Shown: piece after piece, positions 52,151-60,660 of the stretch | How the letters are laid out: each line of letters starts with the position of its first letter | How positions within the stretch are numbered: the first letter of the stretch is position 1 | Assembly: GCF_014194695.1 (NCBI RefSeq) | Contig: NZ_JACIAH010000009.1 | Span: 62,001-126,000 of the forward strand | From: Rhizobium sp. BK399 | GTDB lineage: Bacteria; Pseudomonadota; Alphaproteobacteria; Rhizobiales; Rhizobiaceae | DNA: 64,000 nucleotides | Direction of reading: 5' to 3' | The notes under the pieces: generated by a model | The model's database searches: none | The model's input: only the letters and a program-made list of their open reading frames with translations | Told to the model about the DNA's origin: nothing | Made by a program: the position numbers and the translations under genes

Positions 52151-53026
52151 ATGAACATTGGTTTTATCGGACTGGGCGTCATGGGACGTCCGATGGCAGA
52201 ACACCTGATCGACGCGGGCCATCAGCTCAACCTCAGCCGTGTAAAGGAGGCCTCGGAGTATCTCGTCAAGAAGGGCGGCAAAGCGATCGACAGCGCCAAG
52301 GCAGTGGCCGAGACCTCAGACATCGTCATTCTGATGCTGCCGGATACCCCGGATGTCGAAGCCGTCCTTTTTGGCGAGAATGGCGTCGCCTCGGGTCTTT
52401 CGGCGGGCAAGCTGGTCATCGACATGAGTTCCATTTCGCCGGTCGCCACGAAGGATTTTGCCGCGCGCGTTGAAGCGCTCGACTGTGACTATCTGGACGC
52501 GCCGGTATCGGGAGGCGAAGTTGGCGCCCGGGCGGCCTCGTTGACGATCATGGTCGGCGGCAAGGAACAGGCCTTCGGACGGGCAAGACCACTTCTCGAC
52601 AAGATGGGCAAGAACATCACCCTTGTCGGCGGTGTCGGTGACGGTCAAACCGCAAAGGTCGCCAACCAGATCATTGTCGGGCTGACAATCGAGGCCGTAT
52701 CGGAAGCGCTCCTGTTTTCGAAACGAGCAGGCGCAGATCCCGCCAAGGTGCGCGAGGCGCTGATGGGCGGATTTGCCTCTTCCCGGATCCTCGAAGTGCA
52801 CGGCGAGCGCATGGTCAAGGAGGCGTTCGATCCAGGCTTTCGGATCCGCTTGCACCGAAAGGACATGACGCTGGCGGTGGACGCTGCGCGTGCGCTGGAT
52901 CTCGCTCTGCCAAACACTGCGGCGACGCAGCAGCTCATGAATGCCGCGGTTGCCTCGGGAGACGGCGAGCGTGACCATTCCGCGCTGATCAAGACACTCG
53001 AACGGCTCTCCGGAGGCGCCCGCTAA
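52151..53026 (+). CDS. Tartronate semialdehyde (2-hydroxy-3-oxopropionate) reductase-like protein
   Basis: A 291-residue 3-hydroxyisobutyrate-dehydrogenase-family protein, GarR/GlxR type. NAD(P) site: IGFIGLGVMGRPMAEHL at residues 3-19; substrate loop: DAPVSGGEVGARAASLTIMV; catalytic Lys: GDGQTAKVANQIIVGL. Starts 7 bases after the Hyi-like stop. The expected reaction is tartronate semialdehyde to D-glycerate; the substrate is not proved. Confidence 0.87.
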   Translation: MNIGFIGLGVMGRPMAEHLIDAGHQLNLSRVKEASEYLVKKGGKAIDSAKAVAETSDIVILMLPDTPDVEAVLFGENGVASGLSAGKLVIDMSSISPVATKDFAARVEALDCDYLDAPVSGGEVGARAASLTIMVGGKEQAFGRARPLLDKMGKNITLVGGVGDGQTAKVANQIIVGLTIEAVSEALLFSKRAGADPAKVREALMGGFASSRILEVHGERMVKEAFDPGFRIRLHRKDMTLAVDAARALDLALPNTAATQQLMNAAVASGDGERDHSALIKTLERLSGGAR

Positions 53027-53126
53027 CCTTATCCCCTGACGCTCGGCTGATGCCTCAACAACCGGCGCCGACACGTCGGACGGCGAAGCCATGTCTGGTA
53101 TTTCCCAAATCTTGGAGGACCATAGA

Positions 53127-55232
53127 ATGGTACGTGATGACATCCAGTTTCCCTACGGGGCCGTTTACTTCCGAAAATCAAATCCCCCGCAGGAGCATTG
53201 GGACCGCGACTATGGCGTCGCGGCCGAAGACGGCCTGAACGTTTTCCGCCACTGGTTCATGTGGGGCGCGATCGAGACGGCACCCGGCGTCTACGACTGG
53301 GAAGAATATGACCGGCAGCTCGATCTTGCCGCAAAAAACGGAATAAGGACCATCATTGCCGAGATGACACAGACCGTTCCTGACTGGGCGGTCCGCAAAT
53401 ATGCCCATGCGATCCAGATCACGTCAGATGGCAGGAAGCTCAGTTCAAACATGGGCGTGTCGTCAGCGACAGGCGGTTTTGGCAAGAATGGTGGTGGCGT
53501 TCTGACCCTGAACTGCCCGGAGGTGCGCGAGGCGGCCGGCCGGTTTCTGACGGCAATGGCCAAGCGCTACAAGGATCATCCGGCGCTCTACGGCTATGAT
53601 ATCTGGAACGAATGCAACTACGCAGAGGACGTCGACTATAGCAGCTATACGAAGGCTGCCTTCAGGACGTGGCTCAAGGCGAAGTACGGGAACCTCAAGA
53701 CATTGGCCAAGGCATGGTATCGCTACAGCTATGCGGAATGGGACGATATCGAGCCCCCCGTCCAGATGGCAGCCTATCCTGAGTGCATCGACTGGCTGCA
53801 GTTCAAGCGTGAGAACTTTTATGAGCAGATGCAGTGGCGCATCGACACGATCCGGTCAGTCGACAGCAAGTGCCTGATTGCCGCGCACGGCGTCTCGGGT
53901 GCCATACCCGACATGGCCTCGCATGGCTGCGACGATTGGCTGGCAGCGTCGAAGGTTGAGCTCTACGGCTATACATGGATCCAGGCACGGAAAGGCACGG
54001 AGCCGTGGAAAACCTGGTACGGCGTCGACATCAATCGTGCTGCGGCACGCGGAAAACCATTCTGGCATGCAGAACGTCAGGCGGGCCCTCTTTGGCTGCA
54101 GCCCCAGGTGATCGGGCGTGACAAGGAGGACGGACGTGTCGCCGAGCCGGAAGACATCCGGATCTGGAGCCTGACGTCACTTGCCGGGGGCGCACGCGGG
54201 ATGATGAACCTGCGCTACAGGCCATTGCTCGACGGACCTCTGTTTGGGGCCTTTGGTGCGTACGGCATGGACGGCTCGCGTACGCCGCGATCGGAGATGC
54301 AGGCGTCGCTCGGCAAGTGGGCCAATGATCCTGCCCAGGCAAACCTCTGGGCGGCAAAGCCCGTTCGCGGAGAAATCGGGATCATCGTCGTGCGCGAGAC
54401 GCAGGAATGGGACTATCTTCTCAACCACGACCGAAAGGAGAAACCCTACAAGGATGCCATGTGGGGTGCCTACAGGGCGTTCCTTGACCAGGGCGTTCAG
54501 CCTGACTGGGTGCATATCGACGACATCGACAGCTATCGTGTGCTCTACTTCCCCTACCCGATCATGTTTACGTCGGAACAGGCGGACCGGTTGAAGACCT
54601 GGGTCGAAAATGGCGGAACGTTGATCTGCGAGGCATGCCCCGGATATTTCGGCGACCGCGGCCATGTCGGTCAGCAACAGCCGAACCTCGGGCTCGATGT
54701 GATGTTCGGGGCCCGTCAGGTCGATGTCGAATACATGCCCGACATCGGTGACCGGATCCGCTTCAATTTTGGCGGCCGCGACGTCCAGGGCGGGGGCATG
54801 CTCCAGTCCTATGAAGTAACCAGGGGAAAAGCACGCGGGACGTTCGACGACGGCCGCCTGGCGGTTGTCGAGAACGGCTATGGCGAAGGGCGCACACTCC
54901 TGATCGGCACAAATCCGTCGGTTGGTTACTTCACGACCAACGGAAAGGCCAACCGGGCGTTCTTCGGGGCGCTGATCGACTGGACGAGCATCGAGCGTCA
55001 CGCCGCATTGTCCAATACCGGCCTTTTCGCCCGGGTACACAAGGGCGAAAACGGCAGCTTCGTGTGGCTCGTCAACCCGACGCGGGAAACACAAATGACG
55101 GAGGTCAGGCTTGCCGAGGCCCATGGGTGCATTCAAGCCGGAAAGGCTGCATCCTGGCCGCCCGGCCACCACTACCAGGGCAGCAAGGTCGAAGTCCCGG
55201 CCCGGGACGTCGTCATCCTGCAGATCGGCTAG
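53127..55232 (+). CDS. GH42 beta-galactosidase
   Basis: A 701-residue cytoplasmic glycoside hydrolase of family 42. Domain A barrel: FPYGAVYFRKSNPPQEHWDR, LNVFRHWFMWGAIETAPG, then YDIWNECNYAED with the acid/base Glu162 and FWHAERQAGPLWLQP with the nucleophile Glu316. Residues about 405-610 are the trimerisation domain, and the end is a small beta-domain. The ATG at 53127 follows GGAGG (53114-53118) at good distance. Substrate is probably a beta-galactoside brought in by the operon's transporter. Last gene of the operon. Confidence 0.93.
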   Translation: MVRDDIQFPYGAVYFRKSNPPQEHWDRDYGVAAEDGLNVFRHWFMWGAIETAPGVYDWEEYDRQLDLAAKNGIRTIIAEMTQTVPDWAVRKYAHAIQITSDGRKLSSNMGVSSATGGFGKNGGGVLTLNCPEVREAAGRFLTAMAKRYKDHPALYGYDIWNECNYAEDVDYSSYTKAAFRTWLKAKYGNLKTLAKAWYRYSYAEWDDIEPPVQMAAYPECIDWLQFKRENFYEQMQWRIDTIRSVDSKCLIAAHGVSGAIPDMASHGCDDWLAASKVELYGYTWIQARKGTEPWKTWYGVDINRAAARGKPFWHAERQAGPLWLQPQVIGRDKEDGRVAEPEDIRIWSLTSLAGGARGMMNLRYRPLLDGPLFGAFGAYGMDGSRTPRSEMQASLGKWANDPAQANLWAAKPVRGEIGIIVVRETQEWDYLLNHDRKEKPYKDAMWGAYRAFLDQGVQPDWVHIDDIDSYRVLYFPYPIMFTSEQADRLKTWVENGGTLICEACPGYFGDRGHVGQQQPNLGLDVMFGARQVDVEYMPDIGDRIRFNFGGRDVQGGGMLQSYEVTRGKARGTFDDGRLAVVENGYGEGRTLLIGTNPSVGYFTTNGKANRAFFGALIDWTSIERHAALSNTGLFARVHKGENGSFVWLVNPTRETQMTEVRLAEAHGCIQAGKAASWPPGHHYQGSKVEVPARDVVILQIG

Positions 55233-55246
55233 TCATCGAACGGATG

Positions 55247-55284
55247 CGGGGCGAACCGGTAACCAGCGGCTCGCCCCGTTCTCT
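55247..55284 (+). terminator. Terminator of the saccharide operon
   Basis: CGGGGCGA pairs with TCGCCCCG (55247-55254 with 55271-55278) around a 16-base loop, followed by TTCTCTT. It is 14 bases after the GH42 stop and should terminate the operon transcript. Confidence 0.7.
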
Positions 55285-55941
55285 TCGCCTGTTGCCGGCT
55301 CGATTTCTTGAAAAAGGGCAGACGACACATGCCGACGATGACGCGGAGGTCGATCATTCATGGCAAGGATCGCTCGAGATAACGATTACGGGGCCCTGCA
55401 GAAAGTCGTGAGGCTTCTTTGTGGCAGCGAGGATTCTGCCGCGAAAGTTTCGCAACGCCCTCAACGCACACGATCTTCTCCTTGACGGGCTGTAAAGCAC
55501 CCCCGAAGGAACGCCCCTCCGCAGCTGCTAAGCCGGGAGAAACGCGGGCGGGCATGGAGGTTTGCCAAGATTCTTGCAAGGGCAATTGAGTTTTCGGATC
55601 ACTTGGCGAAGCCGAACGATGGCTGGAAAGATCGTCGACAGGCTGGAGCAGCGACGCCCGGTCGATCTGTTGGGCACACCGGCGACGACGCCAGTCCCCG
55701 TGCTTCCGATGATATGGGCAGTCACATGAGAGAGACCCGCATTTGGTGCGTGGATCGGCGCAGGAACGGTGTTTGCGGGAATGATCGCCCTGCTTTAGGA
55801 GACCAGCGGCAGTGCGTTCGTCCGTCACGATCAGTCGCGCCCAACGCCGCCTTGCCGGACGGCGTTAGTTATGGCGCATGTCCAAAGACGTAATGGCAGC
55901 GAACGAGTAGCCGTAAATGCCCGCAAATGGCCCGTGGTTTT
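55285..55941. other. Interval with no supported gene
   Basis: About 650 bases. Frames of 65-156 codons on both strands have no domains, signal peptides or ribosome sites. It probably contains decayed coding material, but I cannot identify any parent gene. Confidence 0.35.
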
Positions 55942-56208
55942 TCACTGCTTCTTGCAGCCCTCTGACTTGTATGAGCATTGCACTTCGGACCGTGCACCGG
56001 CTTTGTCGGCTATGGTACAGGCGACGTGATGGTCATCGCTTGTGCAGAGATTGGAACATGAAATGAAAGAGGAGTTCGATGCTTGGGCAAAGTTTGTCGC
56101 GCCGAGTTCGGCGATCTTGCTTTCTGCCGAAGTCAAGGTGTATGGCTCCGCACCGTGAGCGGCCCATGCCAACAAGGATAATATGGTGGTACGGATGATC
56201 AGTTTCAT
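55942..56208 (-). CDS. Small secreted Cys-containing protein, unknown function
   Basis: An 88-residue protein. The N-terminus MKLIIRTTILSLLAWAAHGA is a good signal peptide, cut probably after HGA. The mature part has five Cys (around positions 51, 55, 64, 78 and 84), which suggests disulfides in the periplasm. The ATG at 56208 follows AAGGAG with 6-base spacing, which makes it a likely real gene rather than a chance ORF. No family recognised. Confidence 0.6.
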   Translation of the reverse strand: MKLIIRTTILSLLAWAAHGAEPYTLTSAESKIAELGATNFAQASNSSFISCSNLCTSDDHHVACTIADKAGARSEVQCSYKSEGCKKQ

Positions 56209-56446
56209 GATTCGCTCCTTTCATGCGGACACCGGCATTCGTTCGCTAAAAGCTCGTTCGATCACGCGTCATATATTCCACCGTGATCATTCGCTCGTCC
56301 ACCGGAGATTTCTGGAATTAGATCCCGTGTGAGGGAACCGCCTATGCGGTCAGGAAGTCGCAGCTTTCCATGATGGCGTCTTCCATGAGAGGGCCGCCCC
56401 GCACAGGCTCGACCTCCATGGCGAAGCTCGGTCAGTCAGCAGTTAA
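56209..56446. other. Intergenic sequence between small secreted gene and tRNA-Sec relic
   Basis: About 240 bases. It contains the promoter of the minus-strand small secreted gene and nothing else I can support. Confidence 0.4.
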
Positions 56447-56541
56447 GGACGAGAACCGTCCTCGGTGGGGCGTCCGGACTTCAAATCCGGGTGGGGCAGC
56501 GAGGCTGTCTCGGGTGGGTTCGACTCCATCCTCTTCCGCCA
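56447..56541 (+). pseudogene. selC: tRNA-Sec-like (selC) relic
   Basis: About 95 bases with the special plan of a bacterial selenocysteine tRNA. There is a 6-bp D stem with 4-base loop (56457-56472), an anticodon arm CCGGA-CTTCAAA-TCCGG with UCA anticodon at 56481-56483, a long variable arm of about 8 bp (GGGGCAGC with GCTGTCTC), TTCGACTCC in the T loop and GCCA at the 3' end. Damage is seen in the 8-bp acceptor (mismatches at pairs 4 and 8, GGACGAGA against CCTCTTCC), and the T loop is one base too long. Hence I call it a degenerated copy, though a working tRNA cannot be excluded. It lies near a broken selD. Confidence 0.7.
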
Positions 56542-56666
56542 TCGCAGATGCGGGGACACCTTGCGGGCGACAACAGGCTCTTCCGGCAAGTAGAGATGCG
56601 TGTTGATCCGCACAGAACATTCGGACAGTCTGTTGCAAAGCAAATGAATCCAATATGAAGGTCGGC

Positions 56667-58580
56667 ATGACGTTTTTTTTGAGGACTTTTGGCCGGCTGC
56701 AGCTACTCGACCGAAATGGCGATACCGTCGTGTTTCCCGAAAAAGGACTGCTGCTCTTCGTATACTTGCTCACGTCCGATCAGGGCCAGGCAGATCGTCC
56801 GGCAATAGCACGCTTTCTATGGGGCGACGCAGATGACGACGTCGCGCGTACTACGCTGAGAAAGGCGGTCTCCAGAATTATGGCGCGTCAGAATGAACTG
56901 GGCACCGTAATACTGTCCTCTGAAAACGGACTGCTCTCGATTAACCGACAGGCTTTGTGCTCGGACCTCCTCCTCGAAGCCGGTGGAGCGGAGCGCGAGC
57001 CAGTCGCGTTCCTCCAGGACCTTTTGAAAATTCTCAGCCAGCCATTTTTGGGGACCTCTCAAAGTGCGAGCCAGGAATTTAGAAGGTGGTTCGCCGAGCG
57101 GGAGAATTATCATGCATGCCTTCTCAAGGAGACGTTGAGAGACGCCTCAAAGCTGCCAAAAGGAAAAGAAGCGCCCGATATCTTGCGACGAGCGGCGACG
57201 ACACTCTCCTGGCTGGATCCACACAATCCAGAAACAAAGCGCTTTATTTTACAGATCCTCAACGCTGAAGAATACGTGGCATCCCTTAGAAAGGATGTCG
57301 AACGTCGTCAGATTTCCCTTTCATTGAAGAGTAGCCGCCTGAGATCTGACGGCGACGTGTTGACATCGTCAACTCAACCGGCCGGACCTTCAGACGACGT
57401 TACATCTGCGAGCGAAGACGTGGTAGCCGCGGTCCCCCGCCTGATGTTGCTGCCACCCCGGAGTCAATCCGTGCAGTCAACTGCGTGGCAACTTGCTGGA
57501 TCACTCATCGAGGACATCACGATTGGTTTCTGCGCCTTCGACAGCGTTCAGGTGATTGCGCCTTACTCAGCAGCTCAAGTGGGCAAGGATGCAAGGACAC
57601 AGTCAGATTTTTGTGCGCGACATCGCGTTAACTACGTCCTTGACACCAGCACCAGCGGCGACACGGACGACGCCACACTGTTCGTCCAGCTCATCTACTT
57701 TGACCAGCACCAGGTCATATGGGCGGAGCGTTTCAGCCTCCACCACATGGCTCTTGCCAAGGACAGAAGGGCGGTTACCCGACAGGTTGCGCTGTCTGTT
57801 TGCAGAGAAATAGAACGATATGAAAGCCTGCGAGACAATCTCAGTCCAGTAGCCTATCATCGATATCTGGTTGGCAGGCGCCACCTGGTGCGCTTGACGC
57901 TTCCGAACTTGCGGCGTGCGCGTGCAGAGATGAAAGCGGCGCTGAACGTGAGCCCGAACTTCGCGCCAGCGCTAAGTTCAATGGCGCGGACCTATTCGAA
58001 GGAATGGCTGTTGACAGCGCGAGGTGATATCGAACTGCTGAACACGGCCGAAACATTAGCGAAGCAAGCAGGCCGGACGCGTTCCGACTTCGCTGACGCT
58101 TACCGCGAGTTGGGCGTCGCCAGATTGCTAAAGGGGCAGTTCGACGAAAGCGCCGAAGCAATGGAATTGGCGGAAACCTGTGGGCCGCACTATGCCGACG
58201 TCATCGCCGACTACGCTGACACGCTCGTCCATTGCTCCCTACCTGCGATGGCGTTGCAGAAGATCGAGCGAGCAATCGAGCTCAACCCCCTCAGCCCCGA
58301 CACTTACCTCTGGACGGCTGCAGGGGCGAGTTATGCCCTCGCCGATTTCAACCGGGCACTGGATTACATCGGTCAAATGGCCGACCCCACCCTGGCTGAC
58401 AGGCTTTCTGCCGCAAGCTGGGCGATGTTGGACAATCAGGAAAAGGCGCGGCTCCACGTGCGGAGATTTCGCGAAGCCAATCCAGACTTTGATGTCGACC
58501 GATGGCTTTCTGCGGTCCCGAGCAAGGAGCAATGGCACAAGGATCTCTATCGTGAGGGCCTGAAGAAGGCGGGATTCTAA
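56667..58580 (+). CDS. SARP/BTAD-like transcriptional regulator with TPR domain
   Basis: A 637-residue regulator. The N-terminal winged-helix domain (FFLRTFGRLQLLDRNGDTVV, then RPAIARFLWGDADDDVARTT and LRKAVSRIMARQNE) is OmpR/SARP-type. The middle (about 250-390) resembles the AfsR/adenylate-cyclase-associated region that recruits helper domains (IEDITIGFCAFDSVQVIAPY). The C-terminal 200 residues are TPR-like (FADAYRELGVARLLKGQFDE, then SAEAMELAETCGPHYADV). Two possible starts, 56655 and 56667; the latter has AAGG at the right distance. Base composition is less GC-rich than neighbouring genes, which suggests transfer. Target unknown. Confidence 0.82.
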   Translation: MTFFLRTFGRLQLLDRNGDTVVFPEKGLLLFVYLLTSDQGQADRPAIARFLWGDADDDVARTTLRKAVSRIMARQNELGTVILSSENGLLSINRQALCSDLLLEAGGAEREPVAFLQDLLKILSQPFLGTSQSASQEFRRWFAERENYHACLLKETLRDASKLPKGKEAPDILRRAATTLSWLDPHNPETKRFILQILNAEEYVASLRKDVERRQISLSLKSSRLRSDGDVLTSSTQPAGPSDDVTSASEDVVAAVPRLMLLPPRSQSVQSTAWQLAGSLIEDITIGFCAFDSVQVIAPYSAAQVGKDARTQSDFCARHRVNYVLDTSTSGDTDDATLFVQLIYFDQHQVIWAERFSLHHMALAKDRRAVTRQVALSVCREIERYESLRDNLSPVAYHRYLVGRRHLVRLTLPNLRRARAEMKAALNVSPNFAPALSSMARTYSKEWLLTARGDIELLNTAETLAKQAGRTRSDFADAYRELGVARLLKGQFDESAEAMELAETCGPHYADVIADYADTLVHCSLPAMALQKIERAIELNPLSPDTYLWTAAGASYALADFNRALDYIGQMADPTLADRLSAASWAMLDNQEKARLHVRRFREANPDFDVDRWLSAVPSKEQWHKDLYREGLKKAGF

Positions 58581-58904
58581 TAGCAAAACCTTCAGAATGG
58601 CAGTTTGCGCGACAGGAGGTGCTTGTTTAGCCGCTTTAACGTCGCTGAGGATTGGAAGCAGTGACGTCTTCCTCCCTGACGGACCAAAGTTCTGGTGGTC
58701 TCTTGATCACGCCGCATTTGAAAACTGCTACCGTATTCGCTTCACGGCCAAGTCTCTCTTCAAGAGAGGTCCTGTTCACGGTTGCCGATATTCGAGGCCA
58801 TGGCATCGCCGCAGCGTTACGTTCCTCGACGGGCGCATCGAGATGGATCAGGACGGCGCCCAACGAAGGTCATGACGCTGGAGGGCTGTAAATTTCGGAC
58901 CGCC
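58581..58904. other. Interval with no supported gene
   Basis: About 320 bases after the SARP-like gene. Two overlapping antiparallel frames of 75-92 codons are present without domains. Nothing recognised; probably decayed. Confidence 0.35.
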
Positions 58905-59150
58905 CATGCAATCTCGAGGCAAGACTTTGCTGATCGGCATAGCGAGGATTGCCAGTGCGAGGATGGGCTTGCCGCCCATGGCATAAACGTCGGAAATTGC
59001 GGTCGTCGCTGCATGCGTCCGAAATCAACAAGGATCATCGACAACCGGCATGAAGAAATCGGTCGTCGTGACGATGCAGGTGTCCTCGTCGACCTGCCAT
59101 ACGGCAGCATCATCCGCCATTCCATCGCCGACCGGGAACTGGGCGAATGG
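58905..59150 (-). pseudogene. selD: Fragment of selD (selenophosphate synthetase)
   Basis: On the minus strand the reading frame gives GMADDAAVWQVDEDT, then IVTTTDFFMPVVDDP, a stop/frameshift, and after frame changes AISDVYAMGGKPILALAIL followed by AMPISKVLPRD. These are the conserved ATP-binding core segments of SelD (TTDFFMP...VDDP and AISDVYAMGG). The N-terminal catalytic loop and the C-terminal two-thirds are missing, and at least two frameshifts are present, so it is a pseudogene. It sits about 2.4 kb from the selC-like relic, and both probably come from a former selenocysteine locus. Confidence 0.85.
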
Positions 59151-59179
59151 CTGCGTTACAAAAGGACGTAGCGCCGAAA

Positions 59180-59209
59180 ACGGACGAAAAAGCCCAGTCC
59201 GTCTTTTTT
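59180..59209. terminator. Bidirectional intrinsic terminator
   Basis: ACGGAC (59180-59185) pairs with GTCCGT (59197-59202) and is followed on the plus strand by CTTTTTT. On the minus strand the same hairpin is followed by a T-run of four. It can therefore end the minus-strand LacI transcript (stop at 59320) and anything arriving from the left. Confidence 0.75.
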
Positions 59210-59319
59210 GCGCGCCCGACCTTCAGGCGATCTGCCTCTTCGGGCCAGAATCGGTCGGAATGCCGTTTTCAAAGGGATTAATCAAAGGAGGCGAGAACCA
59301 AATCCGGAGCTGCGTGGCG

Positions 59320-60399
59320 TTAGCCAGCGTTCCTATAGGCCGTCTGCGCCTTCAACGCCTCTTCCCGCGAAACCAGCGGCCCCTCTTCGTCCGGCATGAT
59401 CGGCGGCACTTGCACCACAACCGGCTTCGTTTGCCCCGCCTCGATCATTTCGAACATTTTTTCGAGCATGGCCGGCACGTTTTGCCGCACCATTTCGATG
59501 TGATGCCCGAGAAGGGCTGCAAACGGATCCCAGTCGAAGCAGCCGATGACGACATCCTGGCGGTCGATCGCCCCGGCCCGTCGCAGCCACCGCATCACGC
59601 CTTCGAGCGAGATCGTAGAATTGACGAACATGCCTTTAGCCGGCAAAACGCCGCGGGCGACTAGCTCATCAAGCGCCTTTTCCGCCTTCTCGGGCGCATA
59701 TCCGCAAGGCAGGATATTCTCCTCGCTGACGGAAACGCCCATTTCGGAATGGGCCTGTCGGAAGCCTCGAATACGTTCGGCCGTATTGTGATCGCTGCCA
59801 CGGCCGCCGATGAACAGGAGCGGGTTCTTCTCGTTTAGCTGGCGCTCGCAGTTCAGCAGGATTTTTCGGGTCAGTTCCCGTGCGCCTTCAAAATTGTCCG
59901 AGATCACGGATGGCGCCAGAGTGCCGGGCAGATCGAGGTTGATGCTGCGAACACCCGCCGCCGAACACATTTCGGTGATCCGGTCTGGATCCGTCGCACC
60001 CGTCGAGATCAGGCAGTCCACCTGATAGGAAAGCATGGTGCGCGCTGCCTCGACCTCGAGCTGCGGATCGCGCCGCGTGCAGGTAATAATCGGAAACAGC
60101 CCGCGAGCACGCGCCATGTCCTCAAAACTTTCGACGATCGAACCGAAGTACCGATTGTCGTATTTCGGAACGATCATTCCAATGATGTGCGACTTGTCAC
60201 GCCGAAGAAGGCTTGCCTGCATGTTGGTCGCATAACCCTGCTCCTCGGCCAGGCGTGTAATTTTCTCGGCGAGTTGACTGCTGATACGCCGCTTCTTCCA
60301 GTTCCCGTTAAGAACCGCACTGACAGCGCTCGCCGACGTTCCTGCGAGGCTCGCAAGATCGTAGATGGTGGTGCGCTTGGCCTGCTTTGGGCGAGTCAA
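59320..60399 (-). CDS. LacI-family regulator of the sugar ABC operon
   Basis: A 359-residue regulator. Helix-turn-helix and hinge: TTIYDLASLAGTSASAVSAV, LNGNWKKRRISSQLAEKITR. Ligand domain: HIIGMIVPKYDNRYFGSIVE and RQDVVIGCFDWDPFAALLGH (repressor-typical). The start is a TTG at 60399 with GGAG 8 bases upstream. It diverges from the binding protein gene at 60661 and likely represses that operon. Confidence 0.9.
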   Translation of the reverse strand: MTRPKQAKRTTIYDLASLAGTSASAVSAVLNGNWKKRRISSQLAEKITRLAEEQGYATNMQASLLRRDKSHIIGMIVPKYDNRYFGSIVESFEDMARARGLFPIITCTRRDPQLEVEAARTMLSYQVDCLISTGATDPDRITEMCSAAGVRSINLDLPGTLAPSVISDNFEGARELTRKILLNCERQLNEKNPLLFIGGRGSDHNTAERIRGFRQAHSEMGVSVSEENILPCGYAPEKAEKALDELVARGVLPAKGMFVNSTISLEGVMRWLRRAGAIDRQDVVIGCFDWDPFAALLGHHIEMVRQNVPAMLEKMFEMIEAGQTKPVVVQVPPIMPDEEGPLVSREEALKAQTAYRNAG

Positions 60400-60454
60400 A
60401 TTTCAATCTCCATTTCGCCGCCACCTTGACACCTTTATGAAGAGGTGGCAATTG

Positions 60455-60496
60455 TTGCTTCATCGATTGAGCAAAGAGGTGCAATCGATGAAGCAA
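60455..60496. promoter_or_regulatory. 15-bp perfect inverted repeat, probable paired LacI operators
   Basis: TTGCTTCATCGATTG (60455-60469) and its exact reverse complement CAATCGATGAAGCAA (60482-60496) are separated by 12 bases. Each arm contains an ATCGAT core centred on CG, a LacI-family feature; the two centres are 22 bp apart, about two helical turns. It lies between the divergent LacI gene and the binding protein gene. Confidence 0.65.
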
Positions 60497-60660
60497 GCCG
60501 GCGGGAGTCCGGCGCGGGAGGGTGATGCTCTAAAGAAGCCGCAACATCGAATCTCGTGATCTGGCGTCCATGGCCTGCCGTGCGCCCCATGGTGAATTCG
60601 CGGCGACCGTCGACAATGCCTCAGCCTGTTTTTGTCGTCATTTAAACGTAGGAGGAGAGA

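Noticed and set aside
58817..59125. A 102-codon minus-strand protein
   Set aside because: This frame is a by-product of the frameshifted selD fragment; the conserved SelD residues lie in the other frames.
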